Below are positions 53,270 to 63,303 of a stretch of DNA of 64,000 nt, one piece after another. The position numbers and the translations under genes are program-made. Under the pieces are notes generated by a model, which was not told where the DNA came from, ran no database searches, and worked only from the letters and a program-made list of their open reading frames with translations. The DNA is from Candidatus Bathyarchaeota archaeon. Its GTDB lineage: Archaea; Thermoproteota; Bathyarchaeia; Bathyarchaeales; Bathycorpusculaceae. How positions within the stretch are numbered: position 1 is the first letter of the stretch; each line of letters opens with the position of its first letter. The stretch lies in contig JAOZHX010000019.1 in NCBI GenBank assembly GCA_026014665.1, forward strand, positions 225,939 to 289,938. Direction: 5' to 3'.

Positions 53270-55280
53270 TGTTCATGATAGTTGGTTGATCGCAAAACAG
53301 GTTGGTTCGAACCGCTGAAGTAATAAGTCCAGCCCTTAAGTCTTCTAAACGAAGATATTTGCCACGCATTTCTGTGGAGATTTGCTTTACTAAACCAAAG
53401 GATATGAAGGCTTGTTCAGTATCCAAAGACAGTGATTGGATACCGGCAGAAGCGATTTCACGAGCGATAGTTTTTGCTTCTTCAACTGGGTCTCCGCCAT
53501 AAAGGTTCACGTTTGCGCGTCCATCCGAAACCAGAACTAACAGAGGAACCACTTCTTTGTCTCCTCTAACATAGTTTTTGATGGTTTCCACACCAAGCTT
53601 TAAGCCGTGAGCCATCGGGGTGCGTCCACCCGTTGGCAAAACGGATAGGAGCTTTTGTGCTAACTCCACGCTGTTGGTAGGTGGAAGCACAAGCTCGGCT
53701 GCGTTCTTACGGAAAACAACCATGCCCACGCGATCTCGCCGCTGATAAGCATCAAAAAGCAGAGATAATACCGCACCTTTAGTGGCAGTCATACGCTCCT
53801 CAGTAGCCATCGAGCCACTCGCATCCACCACAAACATGATTAAATTACCGATTTTCCTCTCACGAATTTTTTCCCGCAAATCCGATTTTTCAATTAACAA
53901 ACCGGTTAGATCGTTCGCTGATTCTTTGCGCTGACGCTGGAAAGGCGCAGCTGCCCTTAGCGTTGCATCAAAAGCCAAATCCTCAATTTTTCCGTTAGGA
54001 ACAGAGTAGTCAACGTATCTGCCAACTTTGGAGTTGCTTAGGCTTTTTGACCTACGACCTGTACAGCTACGTTGAACTTCATCTAGGACATGCGTCGAAA
54101 GAGGCTTCACCGCATATGGAGAATCTGCATCAAAAACTTGCTCTCGCCCAGAATCCTCTTCCTCAGGTTTTTCTTCAGAGGTGTTGTCGTGGTTATCGCT
54201 CTGTGGAACAGGATTCTGGGGAGAGTTTTGTTGCGGTTTTCCTTTGTTTTGATTCCATTTTTGTAAGCTGTCTTGGATTTGCTGTTGCTCAAGCTTTGGT
54301 TCTTCAAACGGCTGCCTTCGATGGCGATGAGGAAGCACCAATTCAGCAGCCTCTTTAACATCTTCTTCTGTAACTTGCGTTCGTCCATTGAAAGCGGCAA
54401 TGGTGCATGCTGTTTTAAACATTGTTATGTCAGCCCTGTGGCCATCAACGGCAAAATCTACGCAAATTTGAGTGATTAAATCAAGCATTTCATCGCTCAG
54501 ATTTACTTCAGGTAAAAGACGACTGGCTTTCTGGATTTTTTGGCGTAGTTGCTCTTGAGATCCACTTTGGCTTTCAATGAATGATGCAGGGTCAGTTTCG
54601 AAAGCAACTCGCCTGCGAACTATCTCAGCTCTTGCCTCTCTGTATGGAATTCCCTTAATTTCAACCGAAAGAGCAAAGCGATCTAGCAGTTGAGGGCGAA
54701 GTTCGCCTTCCTCCGGGTTCATTGTTCCAACTAACACAAACTGGGCGGGATGACTAAAGGAAATGCCTTCGCGTTCCACAAAATTGACGCCCATTGCCGC
54801 AGCGTCAAGCAAAACATCGACTAAGTGATCATCTAAGAGGTTAACCTCATCGATGTAGAGAATATTTCGGTTAGCTTGAGCGAGAATCCCCGGGTCAAAA
54901 TGTTTCTCTCCTGTTTTTATGGCTTTTTCTATATCGATGGTTCCTACAAGCCTATCTTCTGTTGCGCCAACGGGGAGTTCAACAACGGATATTGGGCGCT
55001 TAATTATGGAGAGTTTTTGGTTTTTTTCCACTTTATCGCTGCAGAGATCGCACATGTCTTTTGGGCGTGAGGGGTCGCAGTGGAAAGGGCATGTCGCTAC
55101 TGTGTCTACTTCTGGTAAAAGGTTGGCTAAGGCACGAACTGCCAGTGATTTGCCTGTTCCCTTTTCGCCACGAAGAAGGACACCCCCGATTTTTGGGTTA
55201 ATTACATTGAGTATCAGGGCCAGTTTCATTTTTTCCTGGCCAACGATAGCGCTGAACGGATAAACTATCTTGTTTTGCAT
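53262..55280 (-). CDS. Chelatase AAA+/VWA subunit (ChlI-ChlD fusion)
   Basis: A 672-aa fusion. The AAA+ domain has Walker [20 protein letters not shown] (about 33-51), [20 protein letters not shown] (Walker B, about 140-159) and a Cys-rich insert [20 protein letters not shown] (about 64-83). A Gln/Pro/acidic linker (about 335-395) follows, then a VWA domain with the MIDAS motif [12 protein letters not shown] (about 482-493). It would power metal insertion by CobN, which is encoded in the same operon. The ATG at 55280 is preceded by a TTTATTAGG stretch and the 42-bp element. Confidence 0.9.
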   Translation of the reverse strand: MQNKIVYPFSAIVGQEKMKLALILNVINPKIGGVLLRGEKGTGKSLAVRALANLLPEVDTVATCPFHCDPSRPKDMCDLCSDKVEKNQKLSIIKRPISVVELPVGATEDRLVGTIDIEKAIKTGEKHFDPGILAQANRNILYIDEVNLLDDHLVDVLLDAAAMGVNFVEREGISFSHPAQFVLVGTMNPEEGELRPQLLDRFALSVEIKGIPYREARAEIVRRRVAFETDPASFIESQSGSQEQLRQKIQKASRLLPEVNLSDEMLDLITQICVDFAVDGHRADITMFKTACTIAAFNGRTQVTEEDVKEAAELVLPHRHRRQPFEEPKLEQQQIQDSLQKWNQNKGKPQQNSPQNPVPQSDNHDNTSEEKPEEEDSGREQVFDADSPYAVKPLSTHVLDEVQRSCTGRRSKSLSNSKVGRYVDYSVPNGKIEDLAFDATLRAAAPFQRQRKESANDLTGLLIEKSDLREKIRERKIGNLIMFVVDASGSMATEERMTATKGAVLSLLFDAYQRRDRVGMVVFRKNAAELVLPPTNSVELAQKLLSVLPTGGRTPMAHGLKLGVETIKNYVRGDKEVVPLLVLVSDGRANVNLYGGDPVEEAKTIAREIASAGIQSLSLDTEQAFISFGLVKQISTEMRGKYLRLEDLRAGLITSAVRTNLFCDQPTIMNND

Positions 55281-55324
55281 ACGCTTACTCCGATGGTTGG
55301 ATTATCCAAAAGGCCTAATAAACT

Positions 55325-55366
55325 TTGGTTTAAGTTAAGTTAAACATAAGTTGATTAACTCTGGTT
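55325..55366 (-). promoter_or_regulatory. 42-bp regulatory element, copy A, before the corrinoid operon
   Basis: This stretch lies 45-86 bp upstream of the first operon gene. It aligns without gaps to copy B at 56378-56419 with about 33 of 42 identical positions, including GTTGATTAACT, AAGTTAA and TTGGTTTAA blocks. Both copies have the same orientation relative to their genes and lie just upstream of TATA-like sequences. It is the likely binding site of the winged-helix regulator encoded next door. Confidence 0.65.
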
Positions 55367-55420
55367 GAATTGTTAGAAGAAAACCATTAACACCATAGCG
55401 CTTAATCGACGACCATTTAG

Positions 55421-56296
55421 CTAAATGCTTTCCGCGATTTTGGTCAATTGCGCATCTTTCACTTCATACAATATATCGCTAGCAAACTTCAGATTTTGAG
55501 AATCGATTTCCTGTATCATGCGGTTTACCATTCTGCCCACAACAAGAACTAAAACGTTTAACCCTCTTGAAGCCGCTACTGCAGCCGAGTGGGCTATACC
55601 AAATTCGAAGTCTGCTTTAAGCCCAAGTTTGTTTAGAACCGCTCTTCCAACAGCACCCATAACACCAACACGGTCAGGTTTGAACTCCTCATAAAAAGCT
55701 CTGACTTTTACCAAATCGACTGCTCTTGAACCGCCTTTGTGTATGCTTGGCAGTTTAACTATTAGAATTTGGCCTTGTTTGAGTTTGACTCTTCCAGTTA
55801 AGTTTTTTAAACCCAAATCTTCTCCCGGATTAGCATCAGCAATAGCTATCCCCGCTGCTTCTGAGTTTGGGTCATTTACTGGCACCGTGTAAAAGATACC
55901 TTCCTTTGTGATTAACCCAACCTGCTCGCCTGCTTTAACAGAATACGTTGCCAATGCTATCCAAGCGTGATCAATTTTTAGTTCATTTTTTACCGCTTTA
56001 AAATAACTCTCCATACTCCTAACGCTTTCACGAAGCTTAGCGATTCCCTTAGATGTTAACCGATAATCTGCCCTCTCGGAGCCTATTTCTAGATAACCCT
56101 CTTGAGAGAGTCTTTTAAGATATTTTGATACAGCTTGAATGGTTATACCGAGTTTATCGCTTATGTCTTTTTGTCTAACGTGAGGTTGATTTTGCAATAC
56201 TTCAAATAATATCTGAAACCTTGTAAATTCCGCTTTATCCCTAAGCAAGACATATTGCTGTTTCGTCAATATCCAATAGACCCTCCAATTCCACAA
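55421..56296 (-). CDS. Winged-helix transcriptional regulator
   Basis: A 291-aa regulator. The N-terminal winged helix (about 24-90) includes ILFEVLQNQPHVRQKDISDK, LGITIQAVSKYLKRLSQEGY and LEIGSERADYRLTSKGIAKL. The C-terminal half (about 110-285) is an effector domain with IALATYSVKAGEQVGLITKE and GFEIGIAHSAAVAASRG-like sequence, as seen in archaeal MarR-like regulators with a fused ligand domain. The start is uncertain: TTG 56296 gives the longest frame and a TTG at about residue 11 is also possible. It lies upstream of the corrinoid operon, and both carry the same 42-bp element, so it probably regulates both. Confidence 0.78.
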   Translation of the reverse strand: MWNWRVYWILTKQQYVLLRDKAEFTRFQILFEVLQNQPHVRQKDISDKLGITIQAVSKYLKRLSQEGYLEIGSERADYRLTSKGIAKLRESVRSMESYFKAVKNELKIDHAWIALATYSVKAGEQVGLITKEGIFYTVPVNDPNSEAAGIAIADANPGEDLGLKNLTGRVKLKQGQILIVKLPSIHKGGSRAVDLVKVRAFYEEFKPDRVGVMGAVGRAVLNKLGLKADFEFGIAHSAAVAASRGLNVLVLVVGRMVNRMIQEIDSQNLKFASDILYEVKDAQLTKIAESI

Positions 56297-56377
56297 GACA
56301 TCGGAAGCATTCTGTTATTGTATAATCATCCTTCCTTGCTTTTGAGAGTAGCATTCTAGAGACAGGGCTTATAAAAT

Positions 56378-56419
56378 TTGGTTTAACTAAAGTTAATGCT
56401 ATGTTGATTAACTAAAGTT
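56378..56419 (-). promoter_or_regulatory. 42-bp regulatory element, copy B, before the regulator gene
   Basis: The second copy of the element lies 82-123 bp upstream of the regulator start. On the minus strand it is directly followed by AAATTTTATAAGCC (about 56366-56379), a good TATA box. Within the copy, ACTAAAGTTAA and TTAACTAAAGTTTAA are imperfect repeats of each other. Placement next to the TATA box suits autoregulation. Confidence 0.65.
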
Positions 56420-56622
56420 TAAATGATTTAAACATTTTTTTCTCATCGTTTCGCTTATATCCCATAAAAGTAGTTTGTTCGATTTATGAAAACAGAAAGC
56501 TTATGACACAAGCGTCTATTGAATACTAACCTTCTCCCCTATGCAGTACTTTTATTTGAGGGGCTTTTTTATTTTGGATAAAAGGAGGTTAATTTAGGGA
56601 TAGAGAAAAAATATGGCGTGTT
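56420..56622. other. Gene-free region between P-type ATPase and regulator
   Basis: This holds the 3' end of the P-type ATPase transcript and the distal promoter of the regulator. A plus-strand hairpin CCCCT ... AGGGG followed by six T lies near 56536-56569. On the minus strand ATATTTTTTCTC (about 56603-56615) is a probable U-rich terminator for the ATPase operon. No gene is seen. Confidence 0.4.
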
Positions 56623-59600
56623 TTAACCTTGCTTTGGAAATAGCAGCTCTTTGTATTCTACGTTTGAGCGTCCATGTTTGCTTTCAATGGCGGAGCTTAT
56701 TCTGCGCCAATCTTCAACTATAGAGGGCCACATTTCTGTACTAATCACATTCTTCCTCACATAGTCTCCTAGCGATTTTTCCCGTCGAACCATGCGAGTT
56801 TGCCAGTCTACCTTTATCATTCCTGAGCGCCGTAAGTATTGGAGGTTCTGAACAATCCTTTCTTCGCTGATTGGGTAATTAATTACGCTTTTCAAGTCGT
56901 CGCTAAATGATTCTATTGAGAATTCATCCTCCGAACGTAAACTCACAACTGCAATTATGTCTTGAGAAAGCTTGGCCATTCTGCTAATCGAAAAGACCGT
57001 TTTCCTCTTAGGCACCAGAATCTGTTCCACACGTTGGGCGTTGTGTTTGTAGAACCATCTTTTGACTGCTTCTGCAAGCAGTGCGTAAGTGCCTAGAATT
57101 CCTGCTAAAACCAAGTAGAACGCTGGAGGCGGAGGTTCAAAGCCAAAGAAGTCACCTAACGGCGTATAAGGCACAACCATTGCAAAGCCTATGACGAATA
57201 AGAGCATGGCCGCCAAGTATTTGCTTGGTTTGCTCTTCCAGAAAGGCACCTGCCTGGTTCTAATAATCAGAACTACAAGCGTTTGCGAACTTAAGGATTC
57301 GACAAACCAGGCGGTTTGGAACTGCGCTTGTTGGGCAGCCGTTGCTATAGGGACGCCAGCAGCTGTTAACCCTAATGGGGTGCCAAAAATGAATATCATC
57401 GTAAAGAATGTTGCATAGTCAAATAGCGAGCTTACAGGGCCGATAGTAACCATGAATCGTCTAATGAAGGAAATATCCCAGCGTTTTGGCTTTCTAATGT
57501 ATTCGGCATCCACATTATCGGTTGTCATCACTGTTTGCGATGTATCGTAAAGGAGATTGTTTAGAAGAATTTGAATAGGAAGCATCGGCAAGAACGGAAG
57601 AAAGATTGAGCCGCCAGCAGCACTGAACATATTTCCAAAGTTGGAGCTCACGCCCATCATTATGTACTTCATGGTATTACCGAAAGTCTTGCGTCCCTCA
57701 AGCACTCCTTCACCCAGAACTGTTAAGTCATTCTTTAGCAAGATGATATCCGCTGATTCCTTTGCTACATCAACCGCGTTGTTAACTGAGATGCCTACAT
57801 CAGAAGTTTTTAGCGAAGGAGCATCGTTGATTCCATCACCCATAAAGCCGACAACATGCCCATTGCTCTTAAGCAGGCTAATAATTCGGTCTTTTTGGGC
57901 AGGAGTGACTCTGGCAAAAACATTTGCTTCTTCAACCACTGCCGAGAGAGCCTCATCACTCATTTTTGTGATTTCGCTTCCCAAAACAACTGCTTTAACT
58001 TCAAAGGCTAACTCGCTACAGACTTTTCTTGTTACTAGTTCATTGTCGCCGGTGAGAATTTTCAGTTCAACGCCTGCCTTGTTCAGCAGTTCTATTGATT
58101 GTTTGGCCGTTTCTTTGGGCGGGTCAAGGAAAGCGACAAAACCCAAGAACACCATATCATTTTCGTCGTTTACTGAGCATGTGGCCTTTTCTTCTTTGAG
58201 CTTCTTGTAAGCAACGCCTAGAACCCTAAGACCTTCAGCGCTTAAGTCAAGGTACTTTTGCTCAATTCTTTTACGAGTTTCTTCTGAAAGGTCTGATATT
58301 ACATCGTCTAGCTCATAATACGAGCATACCTTAAAGATTTCTTCAGGGGCCCCTTTGGCTATAAAGAATCGTTGCCTTTCTTTCTCTACTACTACAGAAA
58401 CTCGTCTTCTTACAAAGTCGAAAGGAACTTCGTCGATCTTGGAGAAAAGCGCTATGTCTAGTTCCTCATGTTTAAGTATTGCTTCATCAAGCGGGCTCTT
58501 GAGTCCAGTTTGAAGCCGACTGTTTAAGTAGGAATACAATAAAACTTTCTGGTCGTCCTTTCCGTTCATATCTATATGAAATATTAGCTTTATCTGGTTC
58601 TCTGTGAGAGTCCCAGTCTTATCAGTGCATAGCACGTTCATGCTGCCAAATGTTTCGATTGACGATAAGCGCTTGACAATGACGCCTTTTTTAGACATTG
58701 CTTGGGCACCTTTGGATAGGTTTATGGTTATTATCATGGGGAGAAGTTCTGGAGTTAAGCCAACTGCGAGAGCTACTGCAAAAAGTAGCGCCTGCAATAT
58801 CCCATTTGCGTCAGGGTGAAGAAGCGATTGAATCATGAAGACAAAGATAACCAAAAGGAAGGTTACTTGCATTATAAGGAAACCAAATTTCTTAATTCCC
58901 GCCTCGAATTCTGTTTCAGGGGCTTTTTCAACGAGCTTTAAGGCTATTTTTCCATATTCAGTTAAACTACCCGTTTTAACAACAACCGCTGTTGCTGTAC
59001 CGCTAACTATGGATGTACCCATAAAAAGGTAATTAGTCCATTCTGCTATTGAGCTCCCCTTGGCTTTGATTGGATTAGGGGTTTTTTCCACGGGGAATGA
59101 TTCGCCAGTTAGTGACGATTGGTTTACGAATAGGTCTTTTGCTTCGATTACTCTGGCATCAGCTGGAGTTATGTCTCCTGCAGAAAGATAGATTATGTCA
59201 CCGGGCACTATATCATGAAGCTTGATTTCTTGCTTTTTGTTGTCTCTTAGCACAGTTGCCGACGTAGCTACTTTTTCTCTTAACAGTTCAGCGGCTTTTG
59301 AGGCGTTATTTTCTTGATAATAGGCTAATGATACGCTGAGAAAAACCATAATGTAAATAACAATGGTGCTTGCGTATGATCCAAGAGCAGCGGAAACTCC
59401 GCCGGCTATCATTAAGATGATAACGAGGGGGCTTTTTAAACGAGAAAGAAAATTAAAGATTGCTGCTCGCTTCTTTTTGCGAGCAATTTCATTTCGGCCA
59501 TATAGTTCAAGGCGTTTATCTGCTTCCTTCGAAGTTAAGCCTGTGGTCGTCGTTTTCAACTTTGATAGAACATCGTTTATTGGAATATTCAGTAGCTCTT

Positions 59601-59688
59601 CGGTACCTAAAGCTGATGCTGAATTGTTGCAGTTTTCGAGTTTTTTATTGTGTTTACCTTTATTTTCGTTTAGCATGTTTTCCCTCAT
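56623..59688 (-). CDS. MgtA-like P-type ATPase with extra C-terminal winged-helix-like domain
   Basis: A 1021-aa P-type ATPase of the Mg2+-importing (P3B, MgtA/B) group. TGES (193-197), the M4 motif GLTPELLPMIIT (about 310-321), the phosphorylation site CTDKTGTLTEN with Asp at about 356, and TGDNELVTRKV plus MGDGINDAPSLKTSDVGISV are all present. MgtA proteins end near residue 890-900. Here about 135 further cytoplasmic residues follow, with FSDDLKSVINYPISEERIVQ, NLQYLRRSGMIKVDWQTRMV reading like a winged helix. It lies 23 bp after the other P-type ATPase, so they form an operon. Confidence 0.87.
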   Translation of the reverse strand: MRENMLNENKGKHNKKLENCNNSASALGTEELLNIPINDVLSKLKTTTTGLTSKEADKRLELYGRNEIARKKKRAAIFNFLSRLKSPLVIILMIAGGVSAALGSYASTIVIYIMVFLSVSLAYYQENNASKAAELLREKVATSATVLRDNKKQEIKLHDIVPGDIIYLSAGDITPADARVIEAKDLFVNQSSLTGESFPVEKTPNPIKAKGSSIAEWTNYLFMGTSIVSGTATAVVVKTGSLTEYGKIALKLVEKAPETEFEAGIKKFGFLIMQVTFLLVIFVFMIQSLLHPDANGILQALLFAVALAVGLTPELLPMIITINLSKGAQAMSKKGVIVKRLSSIETFGSMNVLCTDKTGTLTENQIKLIFHIDMNGKDDQKVLLYSYLNSRLQTGLKSPLDEAILKHEELDIALFSKIDEVPFDFVRRRVSVVVEKERQRFFIAKGAPEEIFKVCSYYELDDVISDLSEETRKRIEQKYLDLSAEGLRVLGVAYKKLKEEKATCSVNDENDMVFLGFVAFLDPPKETAKQSIELLNKAGVELKILTGDNELVTRKVCSELAFEVKAVVLGSEITKMSDEALSAVVEEANVFARVTPAQKDRIISLLKSNGHVVGFMGDGINDAPSLKTSDVGISVNNAVDVAKESADIILLKNDLTVLGEGVLEGRKTFGNTMKYIMMGVSSNFGNMFSAAGGSIFLPFLPMLPIQILLNNLLYDTSQTVMTTDNVDAEYIRKPKRWDISFIRRFMVTIGPVSSLFDYATFFTMIFIFGTPLGLTAAGVPIATAAQQAQFQTAWFVESLSSQTLVVLIIRTRQVPFWKSKPSKYLAAMLLFVIGFAMVVPYTPLGDFFGFEPPPPAFYLVLAGILGTYALLAEAVKRWFYKHNAQRVEQILVPKRKTVFSISRMAKLSQDIIAVVSLRSEDEFSIESFSDDLKSVINYPISEERIVQNLQYLRRSGMIKVDWQTRMVRREKSLGDYVRKNVISTEMWPSIVEDWRRISSAIESKHGRSNVEYKELLFPKQG

Positions 59689-59711
59689 TTCATCGCGCGA
59701 ATGTTAGGGCG

Positions 59712-62264
59712 TTAGACTCCTATTTTTCCCTTCTTAACCACTTTATAGCATTCAAACCAGATGATACTGCCAAAGCCTGCTATGAAACATATCATCAGAT
59801 TTAACGGCGACAAAGCTGAGAATGTGAACAGACCAGCCAGCGGTGGTACATAAATCACTAATAATAGTGCCAATATTGCAAGCGCCAGGATTTGCCAGAA
59901 AGCTTTGTTTGGTCTGCGGAAGATACCAAAGATAGATTGACTCCATGACCTGTTAGTTATTATCAATGCCAAGTTTGTTAGAACTATCGTTGCAAAAGCC
60001 ATTGTGCGAGCTGTATAATTGCCTGAACCACTGGCATTTGCGTACAGATAGACCGCCAGTACTATGGCCAATGCAACGATACCTTGAATCGCGGATAGGA
60101 TGGCTGCTTTTCTGTTGAATAGCCGCGAGTGTATGCTTCTGGGTTTGCGCTGCATGATGTCTGCTTCTTCAAGTTCCGCTTCAAACACAGTTGTGCATGC
60201 TGGGTCAATGATGAATTCTAGGAACACTATGTGTACTGGTAACAGTATAAGTGGCCAACCAAACAGCACCGGTAACGCTGAGAGCCCAGCGATGGGTATA
60301 TGCACGGAAAAGATGTAAGCTATGGCTTTTTTGAGGTTGCTAAAGATTCTTCGACCCATCTTTACGCCGCCAACAATTGAACCAAAGTCATCATCTAGTA
60401 GCACCAGTGTTGAAGCTTCTCTTGCTACATCGGTGCCTCTTCCACCCATAGCGATGCCGATGTTTGCAGATTTGAGCGCGGGCGCATCATTGACGCCATC
60501 GCCAGTCATAGCAACTATTTCGCCGTTCGCTTTGAAAGCATCCACAATACGCAGTTTCTGTTCCGGTACAACACGCGCAAATATATTGACAGCCTTGATA
60601 CGTTCTTTTAGTTCCTCGTTTGTCATTTTTACGAGTTCTGTGCCAGTTATGATGTTTTCAGGGTTTCGTAGACCTATTTGTCGACCAATCTTCTGTGCTG
60701 TGAGTGGATAGTCACCAGTGATCATGCAAACTCTTATGCCTGCGTTGTAGCATTCGTTAATAGCGTCTGGAACGCTGGGTCTTATTGGGTCAACGAAGCC
60801 AATTAAGCCTAAGAACTTGAATGCGAACTTATGTTGTTCTCTTGGAAGCTCTGCGCTCGCTATCCTAAATGAGGCTTTAGCAACACCTAATACGCGGAGA
60901 CCATCTTTAGCCATTTTTTGGACATTTTCAGAGATTTCTTTTGCTTCTGCCTCCGTTAGGTGGCATAGGTCGATTATGGCTTCAGGTGCACCTTTGGCTG
61001 CAATAATGTAGTCTTTGCCGTTGGGTGATCCCCAAACGTTAGACATAGCCAACAGTTTTGGGGATAGCTGGTATTCCTGTATTAGTTGCCAGTCACCGTG
61101 GATATGTTCGGTTTGCACAAATTCTCCTTCTACAAAGTTAGTAATGGCTTTCTCCATTGGATCGAAAGGGTCCTTTTTGCATGCTAGAACACTGAATTCG
61201 ACAAGCTCGTGGCAGCAATCGGGCGGATTCTTTAGTGCAGAACCAATGTCATACATCTTGTTGTCTGCACAAAGTCTGGCTACTGACATTTTGTTTAGCG
61301 TTAATGTTCCTGTCTTGTCAACGCATAAGACAGTAGCCGAACCTAGATTTTCTATCGCATGGAGCTGTCTTGTTAACACGTTCTTTTTAGACATACGCCA
61401 AGCGCCCAGCGCTAAAAAGATTGTTAGCACGACTGGAAATTCTTCTGGCAGAAGCGCCATTGCAAGGGTTACCCCTGCGAGTATGCCGTCAATCCAATCG
61501 AAACGTGTTAAACCATAAACGATAATAACTAAGGCGCAGAGCGACAAGCTAAAAATGGCGAAGTTACGGACAAGCTTTGATACTTCAACCTTAAGTTTAG
61601 TTTCATCGCGTTCAACTTGTTTGAGCACTACGCCGATTTTGCCCATTTCCGTTTTGGCGCCAGTGGCTTTGACTATGGCGATGGCTTGGCCTTGGGTTAC
61701 CAAGGTTCCTGAGTAAATGTATGGTTGATCGTCCCCGCCTGGCTTCGAATCTTGCTGCTCTTCAAGTTTAACGGCTTTACGGACGGGAACGGATTCTCCT
61801 GTTAGGAGTGACTCATCAACCATCAAATTGATGGAAGATAACAGTAACGCATCGGTTGGGACGCGGTCACCCTCTGCTAAAATGATTATGTCACCGGTTA
61901 CTACTTCCCGTCCTGGGATCCGAACTTGTTTTCCGTCCCTAATAACTAGCGCTCGCGGGCTTGAAAGATTCTTTAGCGCATCCAAGGCATTTTCGGTTTT
62001 TCGCTCTTGAAAAATTGTAATACCCATTACTACGAAGACAAAGCTCAGTAGAACTAAGCCTTCTGTGACGTCATCTAAGAAGAAGTATATGCTGCCGCTG
62101 GCTACTAGTAAAAGGAAAATTGGTTCCTTAACCACGCTTAATGCAATTTGAAGAGCACTTCTTTTCTTGGATAAAGGTAACTCGTTGTAGCCGTCTTTCT
62201 TTAGTTTATCTTGGGCTTCATTGGAAGTAATTCCGTTTAAGTCGGCAACATCAATATTATGCAT
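59712..62264 (-). CDS. Cation-transporting P-type ATPase (P2-type)
   Basis: An 850-aa P-type ATPase. The N-terminal cation-ATPase domain (ITSNEAQDKLKKDGYNELPL, about 12-31), TGES (155-158), M4 motif LLPEEFPVVLT (about 272-282), phosphorylation site CVDKTGTLTLNKM with Asp at 316, and TGDGVNDAPALKSANIGIAM are seen. M4 has PEEFP where Ca2+ pumps have PEGLP, so the ion is uncertain. It is the first gene of a two-pump operon; CTATTAAAAG (about 62282-62291) is a likely TATA box about 20 bp before the ATG. Confidence 0.87.
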   Translation of the reverse strand: MHNIDVADLNGITSNEAQDKLKKDGYNELPLSKKRSALQIALSVVKEPIFLLLVASGSIYFFLDDVTEGLVLLSFVFVVMGITIFQERKTENALDALKNLSSPRALVIRDGKQVRIPGREVVTGDIIILAEGDRVPTDALLLSSINLMVDESLLTGESVPVRKAVKLEEQQDSKPGGDDQPYIYSGTLVTQGQAIAIVKATGAKTEMGKIGVVLKQVERDETKLKVEVSKLVRNFAIFSLSLCALVIIVYGLTRFDWIDGILAGVTLAMALLPEEFPVVLTIFLALGAWRMSKKNVLTRQLHAIENLGSATVLCVDKTGTLTLNKMSVARLCADNKMYDIGSALKNPPDCCHELVEFSVLACKKDPFDPMEKAITNFVEGEFVQTEHIHGDWQLIQEYQLSPKLLAMSNVWGSPNGKDYIIAAKGAPEAIIDLCHLTEAEAKEISENVQKMAKDGLRVLGVAKASFRIASAELPREQHKFAFKFLGLIGFVDPIRPSVPDAINECYNAGIRVCMITGDYPLTAQKIGRQIGLRNPENIITGTELVKMTNEELKERIKAVNIFARVVPEQKLRIVDAFKANGEIVAMTGDGVNDAPALKSANIGIAMGGRGTDVAREASTLVLLDDDFGSIVGGVKMGRRIFSNLKKAIAYIFSVHIPIAGLSALPVLFGWPLILLPVHIVFLEFIIDPACTTVFEAELEEADIMQRKPRSIHSRLFNRKAAILSAIQGIVALAIVLAVYLYANASGSGNYTARTMAFATIVLTNLALIITNRSWSQSIFGIFRRPNKAFWQILALAILALLLVIYVPPLAGLFTFSALSPLNLMICFIAGFGSIIWFECYKVVKKGKIGV

Positions 62265-62367
62265 ACTGCGATCCTTGCGTTCTTTTAATAGTCTCGGAGC
62301 ACTGATGTTTTGCTGGATATGACAACTTAAGATTTGGAAAAACTTAAAGGGCTTTTGTCACTCTTAT

Positions 62368-62377
62368 TTTTTATAAG
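62368..62377 (+). promoter_or_regulatory. TATA box for the TrmB-like regulator; decides its start
   Basis: TTTTTTATAAG lies here, so transcription should begin near 62397. A GTG at 62377 that would extend the protein by nine codons would then fall inside the promoter. This favours the ATG at 62404. Confidence 0.5.
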
Positions 62378-62403
62378 TGGTTACAAAAGTGAAAAGTGTG
62401 GAA

Positions 62404-63192
62404 ATGCAAAAGGCGCTTGAAGTCATGGGCCTAACTGAGTATGAAGCCAAAGCATACATCGGTCTGGTCCAAATAGGCGCATCAAGCGCAGGCAACCTGA
62501 GTAAAATAGCTGAGATACCGCACTCGAAAATATATGAAGTGTTAATTCGCCTTGAAAAAAAGAAACTAATAGAAGTCCAGAAAGGTCGGCCATTATTCTA
62601 TAAAGCCATAAAACCCATCATCGCTATGGAAAGAATGGAAACTGACTTGAAAGGTAATCTACGAAGGGAATTTTCCCAAAGAAAGAACGACTTGGAACTT
62701 CTTTACGAAAAAAGAGCAGAGCAAATATCTCAGGCACGCAACACGCTCACTGAATTGGATAATTTTTATGAAAAAAACGTGGCTATCGAACCTTCCGAAG
62801 AATTCATTTGGACAATTCGAGGAAAGGACAACTTGAACAGCCAAGCTAAAGAAATTATCCAAAATGCATTATCAGAATGCAGGATGATGATGCCACTTGA
62901 TGATTTCACTGAGTTAATTCCAACGATTAAGTCTGTATCTTCTAGAGGGGTCAAGGTTATGCTTGTTATTCATGAGCTTACAGGAAGTGTACAAAAGCTC
63001 AAAGGTTCAGCCGAGATTTTCTATGACAAATCCCCCCTACCTACTAACTGTGGAATGGTGCTCACTGACGATAAAAAGGGGGTGTTTATTTCAGAAAACG
63101 CTACTGTTGGTTTTAAAACATCCAGTAAAAGTATCTTAATGGTACTCTCTCAATTCTATCATCATGAACTTGAGGAGTCAACAAGAATTTGA
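62404..63192 (+). CDS. TrmB-family transcriptional regulator
   Basis: A 262-aa regulator (271 aa if begun at GTG 62377). The N-terminal winged helix reads ALEVMGLTEYEAKAYIGLVQ, GASSAGNLSKIAEIPHSKIY and EVLIRLEKKKLIEVQKGRPL, typical of TrmB. A coiled-coil (about 75-130) leads into a TrmB-type effector domain. It is divergent from the P-type ATPase operon and probably controls it, which would suggest ion- rather than sugar-sensing. No sugar-binding motif can be recognised. Confidence 0.82.
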   Translation: MQKALEVMGLTEYEAKAYIGLVQIGASSAGNLSKIAEIPHSKIYEVLIRLEKKKLIEVQKGRPLFYKAIKPIIAMERMETDLKGNLRREFSQRKNDLELLYEKRAEQISQARNTLTELDNFYEKNVAIEPSEEFIWTIRGKDNLNSQAKEIIQNALSECRMMMPLDDFTELIPTIKSVSSRGVKVMLVIHELTGSVQKLKGSAEIFYDKSPLPTNCGMVLTDDKKGVFISENATVGFKTSSKSILMVLSQFYHHELEESTRI

Positions 63193-63303
63193 ATTACTTC
63201 AGTTAAAGGTACGCAAACTTCATTCTCAACGAAGAGTTCCCAAAAAGCCCCTGAGCAAAGTAATCATATTTTAAATTTGAACAGTATGTCAGAGCGCGAT
63301 ATT

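Noticed and set aside
55281..56622. Cobalamin riboswitch upstream of the corrinoid operon
   Set aside because: No B12-box-like sequence is seen, leaders appear very short, and Archaea rarely use this riboswitch.
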